Assembly (NCBI GenBank): GCA_049802875.1 | Contig: JBARNH010000056.1 | Span: 1 to 14,634 of the forward strand | DNA length: 14,634 bases | Direction of reading: 5' to 3' | From: Lutacidiplasma sp049802875 | GTDB lineage: Archaea; Thermoplasmatota; Thermoplasmata; Lutacidiplasmatales; UBA184 | Part shown: piece by piece, positions 1-6,503 of the stretch | Layout of the letters: every line of letters begins with the position of its first letter | How positions within the stretch are numbered: position 1 is the stretch's first letter | Notes under the pieces: model-generated | Told to the model about the DNA's origin: nothing | Database searches by the model: none | The model's input: only the letters and a program-made list of their open reading frames with translations | Position numbers and translations under genes: made by a program

Positions 1-1
1 C

Positions 2-241
2 GACGACTCCGTCGTCGGCGAGGCACCGATCAAGGAGATGTTCGAAGCGCTCGCAACCCTTCCCACGCAGGCCAAGGCGGTCGTCTTCGACGGGATCGTC
101 AGTCAGCGACTGCTCGACGTCGCCCAGGAGAAGGGGATCGGGACCGTGGTAGCGACTCGATTGGGTCCGGTCGGGAAGATCCCGGAGAACCTTCGGATCT
201 ACACGAAGGCCGACCTCGCGGGCCCGGGCGCGCCGCGGTAG
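2..241 (+). CDS. dnaG: DNA primase DnaG, archaeal type (C-terminal fragment)
   Basis: The reading frame is open from the first bases of the window and stops at TAG 239-241, so only about the last 79 residues are present and the start lies upstream. The visible part matches the tail of archaeal DnaG: a short acidic beginning, then the segment VVFDGIVSQRLLDVAQEKGI, then a basic stretch ending in IYTKADL. In archaea DnaG carries a Toprim domain; it has been reported both as a primase and as a component of the RNA exosome, so it may act in replication, RNA turnover or both. The Toprim catalytic acidic residues are outside the window. It runs in the same direction as the LonB-like ATPase that follows after 90 bases, but that gene has its own TATA-like box, so co-transcription is not required. 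The family call rests on recognised motif text only. Confidence 0.75.
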   Translation, partial: DDSVVGEAPIKEMFEALATLPTQAKAVVFDGIVSQRLLDVAQEKGIGTVVATRLGPVGKIPENLRIYTKADLAGPGAPR

Positions 242-296
242 TCGGCCGACCCGGTGGCGTGCACTGCCGCGGGCCCCAGCCGGGACCCGCGGCGAA

Positions 297-304
297 CCTT
301 TTAC
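297..304 (+). promoter_or_regulatory. TATA-like box upstream of the LonB-like ATPase
   Basis: The sequence CCTTTTAC lies in a GC-rich gap, centred about 31 nt before the GTG at 332. An archaeal transcription start is usually about 25-27 nt downstream of the TATA centre, which would give a leader of only a few nucleotides. This is the main reason for choosing 332 as the start. Confidence 0.45.
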
Positions 305-331
305 CCCACGGACGGTCACTCTTCCGAGTCC

Positions 332-1879
332 GTGAACGCTTCGAACGGCGACCCACCCCGGCGACTGCCCGTCGCCGTGGACGAGATGGAGACCACGGCC
401 GACATCCCGATCCCGACCGACCCGCTGGCGCGGGTGATCGGACAGGAGAAGGCGGTCGAGATCGCGCGCATTGCGGCGTATCAGCACCGCCACCTCCTGC
501 TGGTGGGACCGCCCGGAATCGGCAAGTCGATGACCGCGCAGGCGCTCGCGCTCCACCTCGACCGTCCCCGGACCGAACTCCGCGTGGTGCACAACCCCGA
601 GAACCCCGAGCGACCGAGCATCGAAGTCGTGACCCGAGAGGAGGTCTACCGCGAGCGGGAGGCGGCCCGGTCGGTGGAGGGGGAGCTCATCCTCCCGACG
701 GAAGCCCCCGTCTCCGTCGCCGAGCGCCTCGGCTACCGGTGTCCCCGGTGCAACTTCTACTCCCTCCCGAGCGAGCGGTTCTGCCCGAGCTGCGGTAACG
801 TGAAGCAAGTGGTCCCCGGGGTCTCGGGAAGCGGAAACCCGTTCCGGGACCTCGTCGGAGGGATCCTAGAACTGACGTCCAGTGCCGGTGGGAACCCGCA
901 GGAAACCGTCCGCACGACTCGCCTAAGGAACGGCGTCGAAGAGGTCGTGGCGTACGAGCGCGCGGGTGACCACGTCAAGGTCCTCGACCAACGGGCCCTG
1001 GAACGGCGACGGACTCTCCAGCACGAGAGCCCGAGGAAGATCCTGGTCAAGCTCGACCGCAACACGTTCGTCATGGCGACGGGCGCGAGCGAGACCGAGC
1101 TGTTGGGGGACGTGCGTCACGACCCGTACGGAGGCCATCCGCAGCTCGGGACGCTGCCGTACGAACGCGTGATCGCGGGAGCGATCCACGAGGCCCACGA
1201 CGGCGTGCTGTTCCTCGACGAGCTACCGCATCTCGGATTTCTCCAGCGGCACATCCTCACCGCGATGCAGGAGAAGCGGTTCCCGATCACCGGCCGCAAC
1301 CCCCAGTCGGGGGGAGCGGCCGTACGCGTGGACAGCGTTCCGTGCGACTTCATCCTGGTCGCCGCGGCGAACATCCAGGACATTCATCGGATCCTCTCCC
1401 CGCTCCGTTCCCGGATCGCCGGCAGCGGATACGAGGTCCTGCTCGAGACGTCGATGCCCGACACGGAGGCGAACCGAATCAAGCTCGCGCAATTTTGCGC
1501 TCAGGAGATCGCCACCGACGGCCGGATCCGACCGGCGACGCGGGCGGCGGTCGTCGAGCTGACCAAGGAAGCACGGCGTCGTGCGGAGGTGCTCGACGGT
1601 CGTCGCAACGCCCTGACCCTGCGCCTGCGCGAGCTCGGGGGCCTCATCCGGACGGCGGGGGACCTCGCGGCCGTGGCGGGGAGCCCGTACCTGGAAGCGA
1701 GTCACATGCAAGAAGCGCTCCAGCGAGCGCGGTCGATCGAGGAGCAGATCAAGGAGGTCTACGGTTCGCTCCAGGGCGGACTGCGGCAGGAGTCGACCGA
1801 GGCGCAGCGCCAGTCGATGGGCTACTACAATTGGAACGACCACCCCGACGCGAACCAGTTCCCCGGCGGGTACGGCTGA
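332..1879 (+). CDS. LonB-like AAA+ ATPase without protease domain, with internal zinc ribbon
   Basis: A 515-residue protein from GTG 332; the in-frame GTG 254 and ATG 386 are alternatives. Visible motifs are Walker A GPPGIGKS (59-66), Walker B LFLDE (D296, E297), sensor-1 N347 in VAAAN, and candidate arginine fingers R359 and R361 in LSPLRSRI. This matches the ATPase half of archaeal LonB (COG1067-type), a membrane-bound ATP-dependent protease. Two things differ. The long insert between Walker A and B, which carries transmembrane helices in classical LonB, here holds a CxxC-x10-CxxC zinc ribbon (C137, C140, C151, C154) and shows no hydrophobic helix. The protein also ends shortly after the SIEEQIKEVYG segment that normally leads into the Ser-Lys protease domain, leaving only a polar tail rich in Asn, Gly and Tyr. 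A tRNA gene follows 46 bases later, so no protease remnant exists downstream. It is probably a soluble unfoldase, remodeller or regulatory paralogue; its partner is unknown. Confidence 0.85.
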   Translation: MNASNGDPPRRLPVAVDEMETTADIPIPTDPLARVIGQEKAVEIARIAAYQHRHLLLVGPPGIGKSMTAQALALHLDRPRTELRVVHNPENPERPSIEVVTREEVYREREAARSVEGELILPTEAPVSVAERLGYRCPRCNFYSLPSERFCPSCGNVKQVVPGVSGSGNPFRDLVGGILELTSSAGGNPQETVRTTRLRNGVEEVVAYERAGDHVKVLDQRALERRRTLQHESPRKILVKLDRNTFVMATGASETELLGDVRHDPYGGHPQLGTLPYERVIAGAIHEAHDGVLFLDELPHLGFLQRHILTAMQEKRFPITGRNPQSGGAAVRVDSVPCDFILVAAANIQDIHRILSPLRSRIAGSGYEVLLETSMPDTEANRIKLAQFCAQEIATDGRIRPATRAAVVELTKEARRRAEVLDGRRNALTLRLRELGGLIRTAGDLAAVAGSPYLEASHMQEALQRARSIEEQIKEVYGSLQGGLRQESTEAQRQSMGYYNWNDHPDANQFPGGYG

Positions 1880-1893
1880 CGCGCGCCGACAGG

Positions 1894-1900
1894 CATAAGA
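1894..1900 (+). promoter_or_regulatory. TATA-like box of the tRNA-Val gene
   Basis: The stretch CATAAGA stands out in GC-rich DNA between the ATPase stop and the tRNA. Its centre is about 29 nt before the mature 5' end, so transcription would begin about 3 nt upstream of the tRNA. This is a single-site judgement from spacing and composition. Confidence 0.4.
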
Positions 1901-1925
1901 ACGGGGCGTCGGTGGGCGCCCGGAC

Positions 1926-1998
1926 GGGCGCGTAGTCTAGCGGTTATGACGTCACCCTGACACGGTGAAGGTCGCCAGTTCGAATCTGGCCGCGCCCA
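1926..1998 (+). tRNA. tRNA-Val (anticodon GAC)
   Basis: A complete 73-nt cloverleaf can be folded by eye. The acceptor strand GGGCGCG pairs with CGCGCCC and is followed by discriminator A. The D arm is GTCTAGCGGTTATGAC. The anticodon stem TCACC/GGTGA encloses loop CTGACAC with anticodon GAC. The T arm GCCAGTTCGAATCTGGC has a perfect stem. No intron is present and the CCA end is not encoded. It would read GUC and GUU valine codons. The loop nucleotides before and after GAC are as expected for a canonical tRNA. Confidence 0.95.
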
Positions 1999-2077
1999 TC
2001 GTCGCCCCGGTGGGCCGGCCCCCGCCTCAGTACCTCCGAGTTCGATGACTCGCTCCGAAGGGGGGCGCCAGTCCGAG

Positions 2078-3052
2078 CTACGCGAGGGTCTTCCCCCACT
2101 CGACGAGCACGACTTCTTGACGATACCCGAGTTTCTGGTTGATCGCCCACATCGGCTGGTTCCGGGAGTCGTTCTCGGTCCGGATCGACCGGAAGCCGTG
2201 CGTCTGCGCAAACTCGGCCGTCCGACGTTTGAGCTCGGTCGCGATCCCTCGTCCGCGGAACTCCCGGAGGGTGCCCGTCAGGACCTGGTGCAGAACCCCC
2301 GGTTCCCCCGGTAACAGCTCCAGGTTGCTCAGCCCGATGTACCTCCCGCCGTTCCGTGCGAGGAAGAACGCGGAGGGGAGGAAGCCCGGGCCTTCCAGAT
2401 TTACGGTGACGAACTGCTCGAAGGTCAAGGAGGTGTACACCCCGGCGCGCGGTTCGTCCGCCTCGACCGCAGCGAACAGCTCGTGCACACGTTTCTGAAC
2501 GTCCGGACGCGCCGGACCCTCCTCAGCGAGCGTAGTGAACTCGATCCCTTCCGCCCCCAGGACGTCCTCCCGTCGAGGAATGGAGGAGTAACCGGTCGCC
2601 GGCAGTTCGAGACGAGCCCGCCAGCGCCTCCCTCGTTCACGAAATCCTCGACGCTCCAGAAATGCGAGGTCGCGCGGACGGTCGGCCCGGGCCCTGGCCC
2701 AGAGCCCCACGGTCCCCCGCCGGCGGGCTTCCTGTTCGATAACGTCGGCCAGATAGCGACCGACCCCCTGACCCTGATGGTCCGGGTCGACCGAGGCCCC
2801 GGCCCAGAGAAAACGGGGGTCGAGCGCGTCCGATTCGGTCATCAACTGGCCGAACGCGACCCCCGTACCCGACGACCGCTCTTCTACGACGAACGGGTGA
2901 AAGACCGACGGAGGAGTCCGAAGGATCTTCTCCCAACGGCGGAGCTCTTGCTCCGTGATCTGCCGCTCCGGGTTCAGACGGTGGCTGACCCGGGCCTGCG
3001 AGGCGTAATCTCGCTCGAGATACTCGCGGAGGTGGTAACGGGATTCGTCCAT
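2078..3052 (-). CDS. Tandem-domain GNAT family N-acetyltransferase
   Basis: A 324-residue protein with ATG at 3052. It holds two GCN5-related acetyltransferase domains. The first spans roughly residues 6-150, with the acetyl-CoA pyrophosphate loop QGQGVG (93-98) after a WAGASVDP strand and a closing FLERRGF segment. The second spans roughly 170-324, with loop RGRGIA (266-271) followed by the typical N298 and LGYR (309-311) elements. Tandem GNAT proteins include mycothiol synthase and many uncharacterised acetyltransferases in which often only one half is catalytic. Both CoA loops look intact here, so neither half is obviously dead. The substrate cannot be told from sequence. It lies 79 bases from the tRNA on the opposite strand, and starts 71 bases downstream of the stop of the sugar gene that precedes it in the same direction. 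A weak CGAAATCC element about 26 nt upstream of the ATG could be its promoter. Confidence 0.85.
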   Translation of the reverse strand: MDESRYHLREYLERDYASQARVSHRLNPERQITEQELRRWEKILRTPPSVFHPFVVEERSSGTGVAFGQLMTESDALDPRFLWAGASVDPDHQGQGVGRYLADVIEQEARRRGTVGLWARARADRPRDLAFLERRGFRERGRRWRARLELPATGYSSIPRREDVLGAEGIEFTTLAEEGPARPDVQKRVHELFAAVEADEPRAGVYTSLTFEQFVTVNLEGPGFLPSAFFLARNGGRYIGLSNLELLPGEPGVLHQVLTGTLREFRGRGIATELKRRTAEFAQTHGFRSIRTENDSRNQPMWAINQKLGYRQEVVLVEWGKTLA

Positions 3053-3123
3053 CGACTCGCGGCTCTCGCAGGGGGATTTCGGTCCGGAACGTTCAGAAAG
3101 TCATCGTAGCTCGGGCCCCGAAC

Positions 3124-4074
3124 TCAGTGGGGCGGCTCGAGGCTCTCTCTCCAGAAGTCGAGGGCATCCTTGAGCGTCCGCTCCAACGGGTAGGACGGCG
3201 AGTAACCCAAGGCGCGGAGGCGCGAGATGTCGGCCCGGTTGTCGGGCTCGTCCGTTGGTCGGAGGAGGGTCGGGTCGGGGGTGATCTCGACCGGGACCTT
3301 CGCCAGCCGGCGGAGCTCCTCGGCGATCCGCCGGATCGGGTAGCTCTCCCCGGCGCCAACGTTGACGGGCTGCGCGGGGTCCCCATACTCGAAGATCCGC
3401 CACATCGCCCGGATGACGTCCCGGATGTCAGAGACGTCCCTTCGCGCCTCGAGATTGCCGACCTTCAAGACCCCCGGCCGGCCTGTCTTCTCTATCGCCG
3501 CGACCTGCTGGGCAAAATCGTTCAGCGCGTCGCCCCTCTTCCCCGGGCCGGTCGTTCCGAACAGGCGTGCGCGCACGATCCGCAGACCAAAGTTGAGCGA
3601 GTACTGCAGCGAAAGCATGTCCTGGCACGCCTTCGAAACCCCGTACGGGTTCGTCGGGTTCAGCGCGAACTCCTCTCGGATCGGCAGCACGGTCGGGGCG
3701 CCGTAGGCGGCCCCCGACGCGGCGAGCAGAGTGCCCTTGCTCGGTGGGTGTTTGCGGAGCGCCTCGTAAAGGTGGATCGTGCCGATCACGTTGGTGCGGA
3801 ACGTACCCTCCGGGTCAGCCCAGGCCTGCTTCGCGTAGGCTTGCGCGGCCAGGTGGAAGACCCCGTCGGGACGGACCGACTCGAGCAGCTTTCCGATGCC
3901 CGCCGCGTCCGTCATATCGAGCGGGCTCCACGTGACCCCGGCGCGGGGAAGGTCGCGCGCCGCCAGCTCGGCCGAGGAGAGATAGGTGCCCACCACCTCG
4001 TGACCGTTCGCGACGGCCCACGCGCTCAAGTGCCGGCCGATGAAACCGGAGGCGCCCGTGATCAGCAACCGCAC
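3124..4074 (-). CDS. NAD(P)-dependent sugar epimerase/dehydratase family, GDP-6-deoxy-D-mannose reductase-like
   Basis: A 316-residue extended short-chain dehydrogenase/reductase. The start is GTG 4074, chosen because a clean GGAGG lies 8 nt upstream and because the Rossmann strand begins immediately after it (RLLITGASGFIG, glycine motif 7-13). An in-frame GTG at 4170 would add 32 Arg/Pro-rich residues without family support. The catalytic residues are S120, Y144 and K148 (NPYGVSK). The later segments VGNLEARRDVSDIRDV and VNVGAGESY resemble RMD, which reduces GDP-4-dehydro-6-deoxy-D-mannose to GDP-D-rhamnose. RMD is therefore the best guess; a 4-epimerase or a different NDP-sugar substrate is possible. 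The enzyme is cytosolic and would make an activated sugar for the neighbouring glycosyltransferases. A TATA box about 107 nt upstream implies a leader of about 80 nt. Confidence 0.85.
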   Translation of the reverse strand: MRLLITGASGFIGRHLSAWAVANGHEVVGTYLSSAELAARDLPRAGVTWSPLDMTDAAGIGKLLESVRPDGVFHLAAQAYAKQAWADPEGTFRTNVIGTIHLYEALRKHPPSKGTLLAASGAAYGAPTVLPIREEFALNPTNPYGVSKACQDMLSLQYSLNFGLRIVRARLFGTTGPGKRGDALNDFAQQVAAIEKTGRPGVLKVGNLEARRDVSDIRDVIRAMWRIFEYGDPAQPVNVGAGESYPIRRIAEELRRLAKVPVEITPDPTLLRPTDEPDNRADISRLRALGYSPSYPLERTLKDALDFWRESLEPPH

Positions 4075-4082
4075 GTGAATCG

Positions 4083-4087
4083 CCTCC
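4083..4087 (-). promoter_or_regulatory. Shine-Dalgarno site of the epimerase-like gene
   Basis: GGAGG lies 8 nt before GTG 4074 and decides this start over the upstream in-frame GTG 4170. It contrasts with the leaderless-looking starts of most other first genes in the window. Confidence 0.65.
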
Positions 4088-4178
4088 GCTCGTGACCGTT
4101 CGCGTCTGCCCCATCCGCGATGCGGGTCGGGTCCCGGGCATCGGGGGAAGGGTCGCCGACGGGTCGTCACGAACGGCG

Positions 4179-4187
4179 CGTTATAGG
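4179..4187 (-). promoter_or_regulatory. TATA box upstream of the epimerase-like gene
   Basis: The element CCTATAACG on the minus strand is one of the two best TATA matches in the window. It predicts a transcription start near 4157, giving a leader of about 80 nt to GTG 4074. Within that leader, CGATGC and GCATCG can form a 6-bp hairpin with a 14-nt C/G-rich loop. Confidence 0.5.
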
Positions 4188-4234
4188 CGTTTCCCGCGAA
4201 CCCGAGTCCGACCTCGGCGTCGCAGAGGGGGGAT

Positions 4235-5074
4235 CTACGGTGGAACGGACCCTGCCGGGTCGTTCGAGAGAGCGACCCCCGCGGCCGGCGTTCGACGCAG
4301 TCTCCGTCGGAGACGTCGAGCCAGCAGGGTCTCGACGAGGAACAGACGAACGAAGCCGGCGGTCTGGGTCACCTTGCTGCTCCCGTGGGTACGCGGCTCG
4401 AATCGAAACCCGACCTCGGCCCGCCGGCGACCTCGGTTCATCACGAGGACAAAGAGGAGGAGCTTGTACCCCCGGTACTCCGGGTCGAGCGGGACGAAGA
4501 TTTCGCGCCGGAATCCGAAGTAGCCCGAGACCGGGTCCGTGACGCCCCGCGCTTCGGGGAGCAGGAGTTTCGCGATCCCTTCCGCCCCCCTCGAGATGAT
4601 CGCCCGCGCCACCGTCCGACGTCCGACGCTCCCCTCGGGAGCATAGCGGCTCGCGACGACCAGCCCCACGCCCCCGGTCAGTTCCCGGACCATCGCGGGG
4701 ATCCGTTCGGGAGGGTGTTGTAGATCGGCGTCCATCACGATCACGAACTCGCCGCGAGCGGATTCGATCCCCTGACACTGGGCCCGGAGGGTCGTTTGTT
4801 TCCCGTTGTGGAAGATCGGTCGGATTCGCGGCTCGCTCCCCGCCAGGTGACTCACGAGCTCGCGAGTGCCGTCCGTGCTCCCGTCATCGACCACGATCAC
4901 TTCGAAGGGGGAAAGGGGCTGTCGCAGGATCCCGTTCAGAAGTTCGGGAAGATTGTCGCGTTCGTTGAGGGTAGCCAGGATGACGGAAACGGTCGGCGGG
5001 CTCCCGGCGGCCGACGGCGAGGGTCCTCCCTGCACGGTCACCCCAGATCGCAGCTCGCGGGTCGAACGAACCAC
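4235..5074 (-). CDS. GT2 glycosyltransferase, dolichyl-phosphate mannose synthase-like
   Basis: A 279-residue GT-A fold enzyme from GTG 5074. The residues visible are VSVILATLNE near 29-38, VVDDGSTDGT (61-70), the metal-binding DAD (115-117) in MDADLQHPPE, and DPVSGYFGFRRE (180-191), which is the hallmark of polyprenyl-phosphate mannose/glucose synthases. Such enzymes move a hexose from GDP-mannose or UDP-glucose to dolichyl phosphate on the cytosolic face. There is no C-terminal transmembrane part, as in DPM1 enzymes that rely on separate membrane partners; the basic segment RRLRRRLRR near the end may bind membrane. A TTTTC box 24 nt upstream makes a leaderless GTG start plausible. GTG codons at 5041 and 5035 are alternatives that would lose a poorly conserved N-terminus. 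The epimerase gene follows 160 nt downstream in the same direction. Confidence 0.87.
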   Translation of the reverse strand: MVRSTRELRSGVTVQGGPSPSAAGSPPTVSVILATLNERDNLPELLNGILRQPLSPFEVIVVDDGSTDGTRELVSHLAGSEPRIRPIFHNGKQTTLRAQCQGIESARGEFVIVMDADLQHPPERIPAMVRELTGGVGLVVASRYAPEGSVGRRTVARAIISRGAEGIAKLLLPEARGVTDPVSGYFGFRREIFVPLDPEYRGYKLLLFVLVMNRGRRRAEVGFRFEPRTHGSSKVTQTAGFVRLFLVETLLARRLRRRLRRTPAAGVALSNDPAGSVPP

Positions 5075-5094
5075 CCGCGACCCGCGCTCGGTCG

Positions 5095-5102
5095 AGAAAA
5101 GG
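5095..5102 (-). promoter_or_regulatory. TATA-like box upstream of the DPM1-like gene
   Basis: CCTTTTCT on the minus strand is centred about 24 nt before GTG 5074, which fits a leaderless transcript. The T stretch could also serve as a weak terminator for the membrane protein gene upstream. The remainder of the 141-nt gap holds no other clear signal apart from an AT-richer patch, GGATTATCTTG, near 5185-5195. Confidence 0.4.
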
Positions 5103-5215
5103 GCGCGCCGGTTCGCTCCTGTCCTGCCGGAAAGCTAGGCACCACGGGAGCCGGGAAGATCGACATCCGCCAGCGAGACCTCGGTTGTCAAGATAATCCT
5201 TGCCCGGAGGGACGA

Positions 5216-6481
5216 TTAGCTGGGAGTGGCGCTCTCGGTCCTCGGCGAGAGCGGCACGTCGCGCGAACGCCAGAGGTCGACGAACAGCCCGAGCAGGATC
5301 GCGGTCAAAACGACGTCGAGCAGCTGGCTGGGCCAGTCGAGGCCTTGGGCGGCCAGGTGGAGTGCAAAGTCGTAGTTGACCGCGCCGACGGCCGCGACCC
5401 CCCAGAGCCACCATCGCGGCCGGGCCCCCACCAGGGCCACGGGGAGGAGCCAGACGAGAATGTTGAACGAAAGGAACTGGGTGAGGAGCGCCACACCGGT
5501 GAGGGTGATCGCCGCCGCGCGCAAGGGAGAGCGCACCGTGAAAAACACGACACCGACGAGAGCGAGCGTCGAGATCGCTTGAGCGATCGCGATGTCGTTG
5601 GACGAGGGGAGTCCCGACCCGAACAGGAACACTCCCCAGAGGTTGAGCGAGAACGAACGGCGGGTGATCTGGGCAAAGAAGACCGTGCCGAGGAACTCGG
5701 ACCGCCACAGGAGGTACGAGATGCCGGTCCCCGCGGCAAAGACAACGATCGCCGCGACGGCGGCCGCGTATTTCTTTCGGAGCGATCCCGAGAGCCCCAG
5801 CACCGGGAACAGGGTCGGGAAGCGCTGGGTCGCGAGAAATCCGGCGAAGCCGGTCGCCCGGACCTCTCCCTTCGGAACCAGGAGGAGAGTGAGGAGTACC
5901 GCGACGGGGACGAGGGCGTTGCTCGCCCCGTCGATTTGACCCGAGACGAGCGGGAAGTAGAGGACGCTCGTCGTGACAATGAGCGTGACGTAGCGTCGGT
6001 CCGGGCCGGCGACCCACCAGGTCAGCGGGACGAGGGAGAGCGCGATCGCCCCCCAGACCAGGGCGACCCCGCCGAACCCTCCGAGACTGCCGACCCCGTT
6101 GATGAGCACCGCGGCGAGCCCGTCCGGTTCCGAGATCATCGTGCCGCAGTCCGGCACGTTGAACGGGTTTCCTCCCGTCCAGAGTGCGCGTCCTTGCGCG
6201 AAGAATCCGACGAGGTCGCTCGGGGCGCCCGTGGCGGGACAGTTGTAGAGGCCCGTCGCGAGGTCGTATCCCATGACGCCGGCAAGGGCGATCGCGACCA
6301 GGGCCGTGACGTGCCACCAACTCAACCAGCCGAGGTCCGCCCGCCCCGTCAGCCGCTCCAGCGTTCGGGAGAGGAACGCGCGGAGGCCCGTTCCCCGCTC
6401 CGTGCGCGCGAGCAGGAGGACGAGGCCCCCAACCGCCAGAAATCCGCTGAGGAGTGCGGTGAGGAGTTCGAAGATGGTCAC
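5216..6481 (-). CDS. Polytopic membrane glycosyltransferase, GT87-like (GT-C fold)
   Basis: A 421-residue very hydrophobic protein, GTG start at 6481, with roughly nine or ten predicted transmembrane segments by eye. The clearest are residues 5-25, 55-73, 138-158, 165-180, 188-202, 238-258, 303-315, 325-352 and 388-402. An extracytoplasmic loop after the second segment holds SDLVGFFAQGRALWTGGNPF (88-107), resembling the DUF2029/GT87 loop whose acidic residue (D89 here) is thought to be catalytic. Two cysteines (C81, C112) flank it and could form a disulfide. GT-C enzymes transfer sugars from polyprenyl-phosphate donors outside the membrane. The neighbouring DPM1-like gene could make that donor. 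It begins 22 nt after the transhydrogenase beta gene and may be transcribed with it, though no ribosome site is clear. The family assignment is by architecture and is less certain than for the other sugar genes. Confidence 0.7.
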   Translation of the reverse strand: MTIFELLTALLSGFLAVGGLVLLLARTERGTGLRAFLSRTLERLTGRADLGWLSWWHVTALVAIALAGVMGYDLATGLYNCPATGAPSDLVGFFAQGRALWTGGNPFNVPDCGTMISEPDGLAAVLINGVGSLGGFGGVALVWGAIALSLVPLTWWVAGPDRRYVTLIVTTSVLYFPLVSGQIDGASNALVPVAVLLTLLLVPKGEVRATGFAGFLATQRFPTLFPVLGLSGSLRKKYAAAVAAIVVFAAGTGISYLLWRSEFLGTVFFAQITRRSFSLNLWGVFLFGSGLPSSNDIAIAQAISTLALVGVVFFTVRSPLRAAAITLTGVALLTQFLSFNILVWLLPVALVGARPRWWLWGVAAVGAVNYDFALHLAAQGLDWPSQLLDVVLTAILLGLFVDLWRSRDVPLSPRTESATPS

Positions 6482-6503
6482 GGTCTGGCCCGGGGTCAGT
6501 CGT

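Noticed and set aside
1880..1925. Remnant of a Lon protease domain after the ATPase
   Set aside because: Only 46 bases separate the stop from the tRNA, and none of the frames nearby shows the Ser-Lys protease motifs.
4075..4170. N-terminal extension of the epimerase-like protein from GTG 4170
   Set aside because: The added residues are Arg/Pro-rich and unlike the family, and the strong Shine-Dalgarno site supports GTG 4074. The upstream GTG is also too near the TATA box to be in the transcript.
4884..6320. 478-codon open frame on the minus strand in a second frame
   Set aside because: It overlaps the GT87-like gene out of frame and is Arg/Pro/Gly-rich with no recognisable domain.
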